32,438 nucleotides of DNA from Deltaproteobacteria bacterium (GTDB lineage: Bacteria > Desulfobacterota > Binatia > UBA9968), in assembly GCA_023250515.1 (NCBI GenBank), contig JAHFAO010000013.1, positions 1 to 32,438 of the forward strand, written 5' to 3'. Of the stretch, positions 16,959 through 25,436 are shown piece after piece. Made by a program: the position numbers and the translations under genes. The notes beneath the pieces were generated by a model that saw only the letters and a program-made list of their open reading frames with translations, did not search any database and was not told the origin of the DNA. The number at the start of each line of letters is the position of its first letter. Positions within the stretch are counted from its first letter, which is position 1.

Positions 16959-17895
16959 GTTTTATGCGCGACTCTTCGTCCAGGAAGCGCGCTGTGAGCG
17001 CGTTATAGGCGTCGATGCGCCGATCTCTAAGAAATGGCCAGCTCTGGCGCGTTTCAGCGATCTTCCTAAGATCACACCGGGCTACGAGAACTTTTTCTTC
17101 ATTCCCCCCGGCATGGGCAACAATCTCTCCGAAGGGATCGGCTACAAAAGATTTTCCCCAAAACCTGAGTTTCCCCTCGCGGCCCACGCGATTGACCGCC
17201 GCCACATAAACGCCGTTGGCTACTGCATGTCCCCGCTGAATCAGTTCCCAAGCGTTTCGTTGGACCTTGGCGACGGTGCGCTGCTCACCAGGGAGCCATC
17301 CGATCGCAGTGGGATAAAAAAGGATCTCAGCGCCAGCAAGCGAGGTCAAGCGAGCGGCTTCGGGAAACCACTGATCCCAGCAGACAAGCACGCCGATCCT
17401 GGCGTAGCGTGTCTTAAAGCTTGGAAATCCGAGATCTCCTGGGGTGAAATAGAATTTCTCGTAATAGCAAGGATCATCAGGAATATGCATCTTGCGGTAT
17501 TTCCCCAAGATGGACCCATCCGCATCCATGACCACTGCCGTGTTGTGATAGATTCCGGCAGAACGCTTCTCAAAGATCGAGGCAATGATAACAACTCCCT
17601 TTGCCCATGCCAACCGGCTCAGGGCTTCCGTCGTTGGTCCCGGGATGGGCTCGGCCAGTTTGAAATTCTTGCCATCTTCACTCTGGGGAAAATAATGCGA
17701 CCGGAAGAGCTCCTGAAGACAGACGATTTGCACGCCTTTTTTGGCGGCCGCGCCGATCCCTGCGCTAGCCTTGGCCAGATTCGCCTTCGGATCTTCTCCT
17801 GCGCTCATCTGGATAAGACCGACAGTTACCTGTTCTTCACTTTTTTTTCGAGACACCTTGAAGACCCTTGCCCATTTCACTCTACCACAAAGCAA
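16948..17895 (-). CDS. aguB: N-carbamoylputrescine amidase (nitrilase superfamily)
   Basis: 'VCLQELFRSHYFPQSED', 'YRKMHIPDDPCYYEKFYFTPGDLGF', 'IGVLVCWDQWFPEAARL'. Overlaps aguA start by 11 bp. Confidence 0.94.
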   Translation of the reverse strand: MLCGRVKWARVFKVSRKKSEEQVTVGLIQMSAGEDPKANLAKASAGIGAAAKKGVQIVCLQELFRSHYFPQSEDGKNFKLAEPIPGPTTEALSRLAWAKGVVIIASIFEKRSAGIYHNTAVVMDADGSILGKYRKMHIPDDPCYYEKFYFTPGDLGFPSFKTRYARIGVLVCWDQWFPEAARLTSLAGAEILFYPTAIGWLPGEQRTVAKVQRNAWELIQRGHAVANGVYVAAVNRVGREGKLRFWGKSFVADPFGEIVAHAGGNEEKVLVARCDLRKIAETRQSWPFLRDRRIDAYNALTARFLDEESRIKLAQ

Positions 17896-17916
17896 GAAAA
17901 CTTTCTCACGGCTTCA

Positions 17917-17957
17917 GGAAAACAAAAAGAGGAAAGGTTGTGGATACCTTTCCTCTT
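17917..17957 (-). terminator. Rho-independent terminator for the minus-strand dienelactone hydrolase gene
   Basis: AAGAGGAAAGGT - loop - ACCTTTCCTCTT (17927-17957), 12-bp perfect stem; on the minus strand the stem is followed by TTTTGTTTTCC. Confidence 0.88.
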
Positions 17958-17979
17958 CTAGCAATGGATTTCTCCTCGT

Positions 17980-18699
17980 TTACTTGAGATGTTGGGCAAA
18001 GAAGGATTTGAACTTTTCCCAGGCATCCTTGGCCGAGTCCGCATGATAGCTCTGGCGCTCATTGCAGAAGAACCCGTGGGTTGCTTCCGGATAGACCTTG
18101 ATCATGAAGCTCTTCTTTTTATCTGTGAGCGCCTTGTTAATCTGCTCCACATGTTCCTGAGGAATAAGGGGATCCTTGGCTCCAAAGAAGAGATAGGTAG
18201 GGCAATTGATCTCGCCGGTACGAGCTAGAGGGCTTGGATTCCCCATCGGAATACCTCCTCCGTAGAAAGAGACCGCCGCTTTAACGTCTTTATTGTGGTG
18301 GGCCGCTGTGAGATAGGTGAAACGACCACCCATGCAGAAGCCCGTGACTCCGAGTGCGCCAACCTTGACGTAACCCTGTGACTTCAGGTGTGAGATGACC
18401 GCGCCCACATCGCTCATGACCCTGGGATCCTGCAGGCGGTTCATAATGCCGATCGCCTTTTGCAGCTCCGCATAAGGAACGATCCGCTCTGGCTCACGAT
18501 GATAGAGGTCCGGTGCAATGGCCACATATCCCTCGCGGGCAACCCGTTCCGTGACATCTTTGATATGACCGTTGAGTCCGAAGGCTTCCATGAGAACGAT
18601 GATGGCCGGACGGGCTCCTCCGTCCTTGGGCCTGGCCTCATAGGTCTCCATATTGCCGTCAGGAGTGTTGAGTTGAAGGGTTGAAGTAGTTATGTCCAT
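17980..18699 (-). CDS. Dienelactone hydrolase family protein
   Basis: 'ARPAIIVLMEAFGLNGHIKDVTERVAREGYVAIAPDLYHR', nucleophile motif 'GVTGFCMGGRFT', 'YPEATHGFFCNER'. Confidence 0.94.
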   Translation of the reverse strand: MDITTSTLQLNTPDGNMETYEARPKDGGARPAIIVLMEAFGLNGHIKDVTERVAREGYVAIAPDLYHREPERIVPYAELQKAIGIMNRLQDPRVMSDVGAVISHLKSQGYVKVGALGVTGFCMGGRFTYLTAAHHNKDVKAAVSFYGGGIPMGNPSPLARTGEINCPTYLFFGAKDPLIPQEHVEQINKALTDKKKSFMIKVYPEATHGFFCNERQSYHADSAKDAWEKFKSFFAQHLK

Positions 18700-18805
18700 A
18701 CTTTGTCTCCTTTCAAAAAAGTCTTGGCAGTTGGAAATGGCCCCTTGTCTAGCAGATTTTTTTTGCTAGGTCTACCTCCTTGATTCATTCCTGAACACCA
18801 GTCAC

Positions 18806-19666
18806 CTAGCGGCTGGAAATGACCATGACCCCGGCAACCATGAGCAGCGCACCGAGAACGATCCTTACTGTAACCTTTTCCTGATCTCTAAGAAAAAGGG
18901 CACTGAACAGGACCGAAAACAGCGGAGCGGTATCGAGGAGCGGGACCATGACAGAGACCTCCCCCATGTTTAGCGCTGCGAAGTTGAGTATCTGTGCTAA
19001 GGCGGAGACGAACGCAGCGCACCCGAAAAACGGGAGGCTTCCCCTGTGAGGTTGTATCAGGTGGATCTTTCCCGAAGCAAGCAAGAACATAAAAAAAAGG
19101 ATCAGAGAAGTGGTGGTGCTGACTGCCGCGCCGTAATAGGGGTCGGGAAAGAGGAGCAGCCCCCCTTTGCGCAGGTTTTGTGACACGGCGCCGATAAAGG
19201 CTGCTCCTAAGGGGAAAACGACGTCGAAAAGCTTCCACTCACCTTCCCCACTACGGCCTGACGAGATCAGCCATACGCTTAGCACGATGAGGGCGGTCCC
19301 TCCATAGACAAATAGAGTTGGCCTTTCATGGAGAAAAGTCACAGCAAGAATGAGCGCGAAGAGAGGGCTTGTGCCTCGAAGCGGACCTGCACGAGATACC
19401 CCAAGGCGGACGATGCCTACATAGTACAGCAAGCGCGCCAGCAGAGGCTGGAGACATCCGCTGAGTAAGAAGTAGATTGTGGCTGGCGACCAGAGGAGAT
19501 CCAGGGGGAAATAGACGAAGAGGTATGACCAGAGGCAAAAAGCCGAAACTGAATAACTTAGGAAAGCGGCTCCATAGATGTTGGAGATGCGCGCTCCCTT
19601 GCGGACCAAAATCGAATCAACCGCCCAACCCATCGACGACAGTATGGCGATAACTTCAGGCCGCAT
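18806..19666 (-). CDS. EamA/DMT-family transporter
   Basis: ~10 TM helices, 'PLLDTAPLFSVLFSALFLRDQEKVTVRIVLGALLMVAGVMVIS'. Confidence 0.88.
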   Translation of the reverse strand: MRPEVIAILSSMGWAVDSILVRKGARISNIYGAAFLSYSVSAFCLWSYLFVYFPLDLLWSPATIYFLLSGCLQPLLARLLYYVGIVRLGVSRAGPLRGTSPLFALILAVTFLHERPTLFVYGGTALIVLSVWLISSGRSGEGEWKLFDVVFPLGAAFIGAVSQNLRKGGLLLFPDPYYGAAVSTTTSLILFFMFLLASGKIHLIQPHRGSLPFFGCAAFVSALAQILNFAALNMGEVSVMVPLLDTAPLFSVLFSALFLRDQEKVTVRIVLGALLMVAGVMVISSR

Positions 19667-19781
19667 GTGGCTTACCCTCGAAATATTGAGTGAACATTCC
19701 CTTCAGTATTGGTTGGAAAAAATCGGCCAGCAAGCCTAAGCGGTAATTCTCCCGCAGAGATGGGTAAGTTGGACCACGTAA

Positions 19782-20630
19782 TCACCCGTGAGCGTGGCAG
19801 AACTCTAGTATCCGGTCGCAGACTTTTTTTGTGGTTTGCTCCGGTGGCATAACATTCCAGAACTCAGGATGTGGCAAACACTCCCGCAGATAGTGCGCCG
19901 CTGAGGTGGCATGAGAGGGGTCGTCTCCTGGAACAATTAAGACAGGGACCTTGACCCCCATGATCTCTTCAGGCTCAGCGCCTGGGGCTGTGTCCCGATC
20001 AAAAAGATTGCGTCCGCTGGTTGACACGATCCCTAAATAAGGATCTATATCCTGGGAGCAAAAGGCTTCCGCGAAGGCACTATCCCGCGCCATTACCGAG
20101 GCCCAAGGACCGGCCTCCGAGTCTTGCCAGAAACTCTTTCCCCGTCTGGCGCGCTCCACAACGCCTGTAAGCCCGTTCTCCCGGGCAAAGTTGAGGTGAC
20201 GGAAAAATCTAGCCCATCCGTTGACCTTCCATCGGTACCCTCCTACCGGCCAGTGCAATAAGAGGGCACGCGTGGCCGCTGGATAACGAACGGCGAAGGC
20301 GAGTGCTACCGAACAACCCATACAACCGCCTAGTACAAAAGCAGAGTCGATCTTCAGGTGATCCAGGAGACCTTTTGCCTGCCGTGCGTAGATGTCCCAA
20401 CTCAACCTCTCAACACGCCCTGCGGACCTACCTGACTCGCGCCTATCATAGAGGATTAGCGTGTGCTCCGACGAAAGCGCCTCGAGAGCATTCATCTCCT
20501 TCCATGCGGTAGTCGTCAACCACTTGTCTATCGTGGCGTCAAAGCCGCCAGGCGCAAACATGAGAAGCGGCGGCCCGGATCCATGTGTCTCGTAGTAAAC
20601 CTCTAGATCATCAATCATCGCTACCGGCAT
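19782..20630 (-). CDS. Alpha/beta hydrolase
   Basis: 'YYETHGSGPPLLMFAPGG', 'LILYDRRESGRS', nucleophile-elbow-like 'FVLGGCMGCSVAL'. Confidence 0.88.
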   Translation of the reverse strand: MPVAMIDDLEVYYETHGSGPPLLMFAPGGFDATIDKWLTTTAWKEMNALEALSSEHTLILYDRRESGRSAGRVERLSWDIYARQAKGLLDHLKIDSAFVLGGCMGCSVALAFAVRYPAATRALLLHWPVGGYRWKVNGWARFFRHLNFARENGLTGVVERARRGKSFWQDSEAGPWASVMARDSAFAEAFCSQDIDPYLGIVSTSGRNLFDRDTAPGAEPEEIMGVKVPVLIVPGDDPSHATSAAHYLRECLPHPEFWNVMPPEQTTKKVCDRILEFCHAHG

Positions 20631-20722
20631 AGAATCATCTCCTTCACGTCTGAATCCCTCAAAGCCTCTACCACAGCTCGGCCTTGGCTGGACATGTTTT
20701 GACCCAGGGCTTAAGATCTAGC

Positions 20723-21214
20723 ATGGAGAGAGGAAAGAAAAAAGTGAGGGTAAAGGGAGGTGCTGTGAAAAAGGACAGGATACAATCCAGAGAAAGAGGA
20801 GCCGGTAAATTTACTTCCTCCCTGGGAAAGTTTTCGCGCACGATGCCGGCACTCGCCCGAGCCCAGAGGCTGACCGAGAGGGCCTCTTATTTTGGCTTTG
20901 ACTGGCCAGGAACAGAGCAAGTATGGGATAAAATCGAGGAAGAGTTTAACGAACTGAAAGGAGCCGTATCCTCCGGCGACAAGAGTCGTATAGGGGAGGA
21001 GATGGGAGACCTCCTTTTTTCCCTGGTTAATCTCTCTCGTTTTCTGGGTGTAGAGGCCGAAGACGCTCTAACTCAAACTGCCGATCGCTTCATTAACCGC
21101 TTCGCGCATATAGAAACAAGAATTAGAGAACAAGGGAAAACTTTGGCCCAGGCCTCGTTGGAAGAGATGGATTCTTTCTGGGAGGAGGCAAAGAAGGTGG
21201 AGCGCAATCTATAG
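20723..21214 (+). CDS. mazG: MazG-like nucleotide pyrophosphohydrolase (single, C-terminal-type domain)
   Basis: 'MPALARAQRLTERASYFGFDWPGTEQVWDKIEEEFNELKGAV...EEMGDLLFSLVNLSRFLGVEAEDALTQTADRFINRFAHIE'. ORF extends to 20684. Confidence 0.9.
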   Translation: MERGKKKVRVKGGAVKKDRIQSRERGAGKFTSSLGKFSRTMPALARAQRLTERASYFGFDWPGTEQVWDKIEEEFNELKGAVSSGDKSRIGEEMGDLLFSLVNLSRFLGVEAEDALTQTADRFINRFAHIETRIREQGKTLAQASLEEMDSFWEEAKKVERNL

Positions 21215-21216
21215 TC

Positions 21217-22194
21217 ATGAGCCGAACCGATTTCCGTCTTGTCTTTCTCGACGCCGCTACCTTGGGCGATGTTTCGCTTGAGCCCTTGACGGCCCATTGG
21301 GACTGCACCATCCATGAGTTCACAACCCCTGCAGAGGTGAGGGAGCGGCTCCAAGGTTATCAGGCGGTGATTCTCAACAAGGTGGTGCTCGATAGATCGA
21401 CCCTTAATTCAGTCGCGGCCAAGGAGATCAAGCTGATCGCCGTCGCCGCCACAGGCACCGACAACGTAGACCTAGAAGGTGCGCGAGCCCACGGGATAAG
21501 GATATGCAACGTTCCAGGATACGCCACTCAATCCGTTGCGCAGTTTACCATAGCCCTTATCCTGGAACTGGCAACCCGGGTCGGCCGATATGCGGAGCTG
21601 GTGCGTGCGGGGGCGTGGCAAAAAAGCCGCATATACACTCTGCATGACTTTCCCACTCTGGAGCTTTCCGGTAAAAAATTAGGCATTGTCGGTTACGGCA
21701 ACATCGGCCGGGCAGTGGCAGAAATGGCTCGGGGCTTCGGCATGGAAGTGCTTATCTCTGTCCGCCCCGGTTCTAAAGGCCCGGTACCTCCCGGCCGCCT
21801 TCCTCTGAACGATCTCCTCACCCGCTCGGATATCGTTACTCTTCACTGCCCTCTTACACCGCAGACAAGAAATTTAATCGATAATCGGGCACTGACCCTA
21901 ATGAAACCCACCTCCTTTCTTATCAACACGGCGCGCGGGGCACTTGTCGATGCGGATGCCCTTATCGTTGCCTTGCGGGAAGGACGTCTGGCCGGCGCAG
22001 CCATGGACGTGTTGCCACAAGAACCGCCGCCAGCCAATCAGCCAGTCATCAAAGCTGCGCAGGAGCTGAAGAACTTACTGGTGACGCCTCATTGCGCCTG
22101 GACTGCCCGTGAGGCGCGCCAACGCCTGCTCGACGAAGTGGCAGCCAATATCCTGGCCTTCACCAAAGGTGAGGACCGAAACCGCATTGTCTGA
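21217..22194 (+). CDS. D-isomer-specific 2-hydroxyacid dehydrogenase (glycerate dehydrogenase-like)
   Basis: 'LGIVGYGNIGRAVAEMARGFGMEV', 'SDIVTLHCPLTPQTRNLIDNRALTLMKPTSFLINTARGALVD', 'LLVTPHCAW'. Confidence 0.95.
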   Translation: MSRTDFRLVFLDAATLGDVSLEPLTAHWDCTIHEFTTPAEVRERLQGYQAVILNKVVLDRSTLNSVAAKEIKLIAVAATGTDNVDLEGARAHGIRICNVPGYATQSVAQFTIALILELATRVGRYAELVRAGAWQKSRIYTLHDFPTLELSGKKLGIVGYGNIGRAVAEMARGFGMEVLISVRPGSKGPVPPGRLPLNDLLTRSDIVTLHCPLTPQTRNLIDNRALTLMKPTSFLINTARGALVDADALIVALREGRLAGAAMDVLPQEPPPANQPVIKAAQELKNLLVTPHCAWTAREARQRLLDEVAANILAFTKGEDRNRIV

Positions 22195-22212
22195 GCACAA
22201 TTTCAGACGTGT

Positions 22213-22239
22213 TGGACAAAATTGTAGGAGATCTGTCCA
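22213..22239 (+). promoter_or_regulatory. Inverted repeat TGGACA-N15-TGTCCA, candidate activator site
   Basis: Perfect 6-bp inverted half-sites. TGTCCA is also found in the candidate activator sites at 629 and 4470. Confidence 0.45.
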
Positions 22240-22301
22240 CTTCTTCTAGCTCCCTCTAATTCTATCTTCTTGAAAAACAAAGGACTTTTTGGCGGCTAAG
22301 C

Positions 22302-22317
22302 TGGCGCAGTTTTTGCG
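22302..22317 (+). promoter_or_regulatory. Candidate sigma-54 -24/-12 promoter for the Cys/His-rich gene pair
   Basis: TGGCGCAGTTTTTGCG versus TGGCACRNNNNTTGCW; GG/GC elements correctly spaced, two mismatches. Confidence 0.5.
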
Positions 22318-22392
22318 ATTGACGGCTGGAAAGTAGGCTGGTGAGTAACCCGCTTTGTAAAGCTTCAGTAATGTAAAATTGGGCTAACGAAG

Positions 22393-23661
22393 ATGAGTAT
22401 CTTCTCCAAACCGAGATTAGTGCTTGTTTCCTTACTTTTTTTCCTTCTTTCAATAAACATCTTTTTCGCAGTCTCGTTGGTCATCAAAGCACGAGGCCAA
22501 GACCGCCATGCAAAAGTTTCCCAACATCAACCTCCAGCCGAAACCACAGCTTTAAAAACAAAATTGCAAGCCCGTAGGGATAATGAGTTAGTGGCTATGC
22601 TGGAAGATTGCAGAGAGAAAATACCGCCGGACAAAATTCCGTGCTATCAGAAAAGATTGGAAGGTATTCTCAAGACACGAGGGACTGAGCAGGCACTCAA
22701 GTCTGTGGAGCAACTTGCCAAGCAAGACCCGGATGTGTTGCGGGAGTCTCACCCTTACACACACCATTTGGGCAGGATTTCTTTCTCCCATTACAAGGAT
22801 GCAGCTGTTGCATTCTCCCACTGTGGAGACATGTTTGCATCGGGATGTTACCACGGTGTCTTGGAAGGCTACTTAAGTAGCCTGCGTGCCATTGCACCGA
22901 AAGATATCGTCACTCTCTGCAACAAAAGTATAGATACGCACCGGTCTCGGTCCCAAAAGTTTCAGTGTTTACACGGACTAGGGCATGGCCTGACCATGTA
23001 TTTCCGGTATGATATTCTGAAAACGCTACCGTTTTGCGACACGCTGCCTACGGATTGGGAAAGGCAGTCCTGCTATGGAGGAGTGTTTATGGAAAACATC
23101 GTAGCGTACCAAAACGCCCTCCATGGGCACCAGACAGGGCACAAGGGGCACCACACAGGCCATAAGAGCTTCCTAGACCCGAAAGACCCTCTTCACCCGT
23201 GTAATGTTGTAGAGAAGAGATACCAACGGGCCTGTTATTGGATGCAGGCCTCAGTGATCCTCACGTTTAATGGCTTTAACCTGGCCGAGGCGTTCCGCGA
23301 ATGTGACAAGGCTCCAGCCAGGTTCATCCCCACCTGCTACGAGAGCATGGGTAGAGAGATTAGCGGCTTTACCTTGAGCGATTCGGGGAAGTCAATCGGT
23401 CTCTGTAAGATGGGTAGCTCAAAGTATGTCCATCATTGCTTTGTGGGAGCTGTAAAGGACTTTATCAATACCCGTGTAGATCCAGAGCGCGGCTTAGCCT
23501 TCTGCCGTGGACTCGACTTGGAATACAAGAAAGACTGTTATGCCGCTGTAGGGTGGATGCTCGTCTCCTTATATCCCGATCTGGGGAGAAGGGAGGATGT
23601 GTGCACCAGGGCGGAGAAAAAATATACCGCGGTCTGCAAAGCCTCGGCGTACTCGTCCTGA
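22393..23661 (+). CDS. Membrane-anchored Cys/His-rich protein of unknown function, paralog A
   Basis: N-terminal TM (LVSLLFFLLSINIFFAVSLVI); motifs 'HHLGR', 'CYHGVLEGY', 'CLHGLGHGL', 'CYGGVFMENIV', 'CYESMGREISG'; repeated C-x(10-11)-C units. Confidence 0.9.
   Translation: MSIFSKPRLVLVSLLFFLLSINIFFAVSLVIKARGQDRHAKVSQHQPPAETTALKTKLQARRDNELVAMLEDCREKIPPDKIPCYQKRLEGILKTRGTEQALKSVEQLAKQDPDVLRESHPYTHHLGRISFSHYKDAAVAFSHCGDMFASGCYHGVLEGYLSSLRAIAPKDIVTLCNKSIDTHRSRSQKFQCLHGLGHGLTMYFRYDILKTLPFCDTLPTDWERQSCYGGVFMENIVAYQNALHGHQTGHKGHHTGHKSFLDPKDPLHPCNVVEKRYQRACYWMQASVILTFNGFNLAEAFRECDKAPARFIPTCYESMGREISGFTLSDSGKSIGLCKMGSSKYVHHCFVGAVKDFINTRVDPERGLAFCRGLDLEYKKDCYAAVGWMLVSLYPDLGRREDVCTRAEKKYTAVCKASAYSS
23125..23166 (+). 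repeat. 21-bp in-frame tandem duplication encoding (GHxTGHK)2 His-rich loop
   Basis: GGGCACCAGACAGGGCACAAG|GGGCACCACACAGGCCATAAG encodes GHQTGHK|GHHTGHK. Confidence 0.9.
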
Positions 23662-23739
23662 CTCGCTTGTGCACCAGACAACAGATCCAAAGGTTATTCG
23701 GGAAAAGTGCGCAACATTTGAAGGTCCTTTCAAAGGAGA

Positions 23740-24912
23740 ATGTCTTCGAGGCGCAAGCTTATGAAGTACAAGGCCAAATATATCTTTTATGGGGGAATTC
23801 TTATTGCAAACGGAATGATGCTTTTATTGCTCAACCGGTGGGCTAATCACCACCCCAAATTTTCACCTTCGCATCATTCACATGCAAGGGAAGTTGGGAA
23901 GAAGGAACTCGACGGGGTCATTCAAAAGGACTCAAAAGATATTTTCCGAAAGGAGGACGCGTTATTTTCTTACGTTAAAAAATTCGGTCTCAGGCAAACC
24001 ATAGCGCGCCTACACGAACTGGCACCTCTCTATGGAGACTGCCATCAGCCGGCGCATCAAGCCGGACGCCTTGCTTACAAGATTCATTCCACTGAAGCAT
24101 TTCGCTCGGTCACAAGCCAATGTCATGCAGGGGGCTTTCATGGCGCGATCGAGGCCTACTTCAGTGAACATGGAACGAAAAACCTCTCGAGGGACGTGAA
24201 GGTTATATGCAGCTCTGAATTAAATAGGTTTTACACTCACCAATGCATACACGGTATTGGACACGGCCTCATGGCGGCGGCCAACTATGAACTTTTTGTT
24301 GCATTAAAAAATTGTGACCTCCTCAGCGAGAGGCAAGGTTCCTGCTGGTCGGGAGTTTTTATGGAAAATATCGTTGGGGGTCTCGCCGGACATGAAGGCC
24401 ATTCCATACGCTCCACAAAATATTTGAATGACGACCCGCACTATCCTTGCACGATTATTGAGGAGAAATACAAATCGTCTTGTTACTTACTCCAGACGTC
24501 CCGGATGATGCAATTATTCAGTGGCGATTTTTCGAAATTAGCCTCTGCCTGTTCTGAAGCCCCAAGGAATTACCGGCGCGTTTGTTTTGAGAGTATGGGG
24601 CGCGATGTGGGGGGAGTGCATCGGGGCAATCCTGCCGCTGCTATCGCGTCATGTTCAGATGCGCCTCGAGGAGAGCTTCGAATCGGGTGTTTGACTGGGG
24701 CGGTTCAAGATGAATTTTGGGATCCGACCGGACAGGATAATGCTCTTAATTTTTGTAAACATCTAGAACATAAAGCGGAGAAAGATGCCTGTTATAGAAC
24801 TATCTTTTCGCGCGCGCCCCAAATTCTCTCTTCAAAAGAGGATTTAAAAAGCTTTTGCTCAAAGGCTGAAGCCTTGTATCGAGGTGCCTGCCTGAACGGA
24901 ATAGCCAGTTAG
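23740..24912 (+). CDS. Membrane-anchored Cys/His-rich protein of unknown function, paralog B
   Basis: N-terminal TM (YIFYGGILIANGMMLLLL); 'CHQPAHQAGR', 'GFHGAIEAY', 'CIHGIGHGL', 'CWSGVFMENIV', 'CFESMGRDVGG' align colinearly with paralog A. True start may be ATG 23761 (MKYKAKYIF). Confidence 0.9.
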   Translation: MSSRRKLMKYKAKYIFYGGILIANGMMLLLLNRWANHHPKFSPSHHSHAREVGKKELDGVIQKDSKDIFRKEDALFSYVKKFGLRQTIARLHELAPLYGDCHQPAHQAGRLAYKIHSTEAFRSVTSQCHAGGFHGAIEAYFSEHGTKNLSRDVKVICSSELNRFYTHQCIHGIGHGLMAAANYELFVALKNCDLLSERQGSCWSGVFMENIVGGLAGHEGHSIRSTKYLNDDPHYPCTIIEEKYKSSCYLLQTSRMMQLFSGDFSKLASACSEAPRNYRRVCFESMGRDVGGVHRGNPAAAIASCSDAPRGELRIGCLTGAVQDEFWDPTGQDNALNFCKHLEHKAEKDACYRTIFSRAPQILSSKEDLKSFCSKAEALYRGACLNGIAS

Positions 24913-24973
24913 CTCTGGAAGTGACCTGAAGGTTGCGACACCTCTCGTCTGCAACCAGGAATCTTGGCGACAA

Positions 24974-25399
24974 TCAAAACGGGATATCATCGTCGAAAGG
25001 TGGGGTCTGTGCACCAGGAGAGGATTCTCCAGAGGGTTCGCCTTCTGCTTCCGGTGCCACTCGTGTTCCGCCTCCTCCTCCTAGGAACCTGACCCTCTGA
25101 GCGACGATTTCAGTCATATAGCGTTTGTTGCCGCTCTTATCGTCAAAGGAGCGGGTGCGGATGCTGCCCTCGACAAAGACCTGCCTTCCTTTGGCCAGAT
25201 ACTGAGCGCAGGTTTCGCCCTGTTTGCCCCAGACTATGATGTTATGCCACTCCGTCCTCTCTTGGCGGTTGCCGTCGGTGTCATTCCACACTTCAGAGGT
25301 GGCGATTGGAAACCGCGCCACCGCCCGGCCATTGGCCGTATAGCGCACCTCAGGATCTTTGCCGAGATTGCCGATGAGGATTACCTTGTTAACCGACAT
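24974..25399 (-). CDS. ssb: Single-stranded DNA-binding protein
   Basis: '[78 protein letters not shown]', acidic tail 'PPFDDDIPF'. Confidence 0.98.
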   Translation of the reverse strand: MSVNKVILIGNLGKDPEVRYTANGRAVARFPIATSEVWNDTDGNRQERTEWHNIIVWGKQGETCAQYLAKGRQVFVEGSIRTRSFDDKSGNKRYMTEIVAQRVRFLGGGGGTRVAPEAEGEPSGESSPGAQTPPFDDDIPF

Positions 25400-25436
25400 G
25401 AGGACCCTCCATTAAGGGAGCCAGTGATTTAGTGAA

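Noticed and set aside
16951-17961. 336-aa plus-strand ORF
   Set aside because: Fully antisense to the clear N-carbamoylputrescine amidase gene; translation lacks recognisable domains, so treated as a shadow ORF of the GC-skewed coding frame.
22318-22392. Possible riboswitch or structured leader between the sigma-54-like promoter and the Cys/His-rich gene
   Set aside because: No recognisable consensus of a known riboswitch class could be traced by eye and no strong extended helix seen.
23436-23846. 136-aa ORF bridging the two Cys/His-rich genes
   Set aside because: Out-of-frame read-through of the end of paralog A and start of paralog B; the paralog frames carry the conserved motifs.
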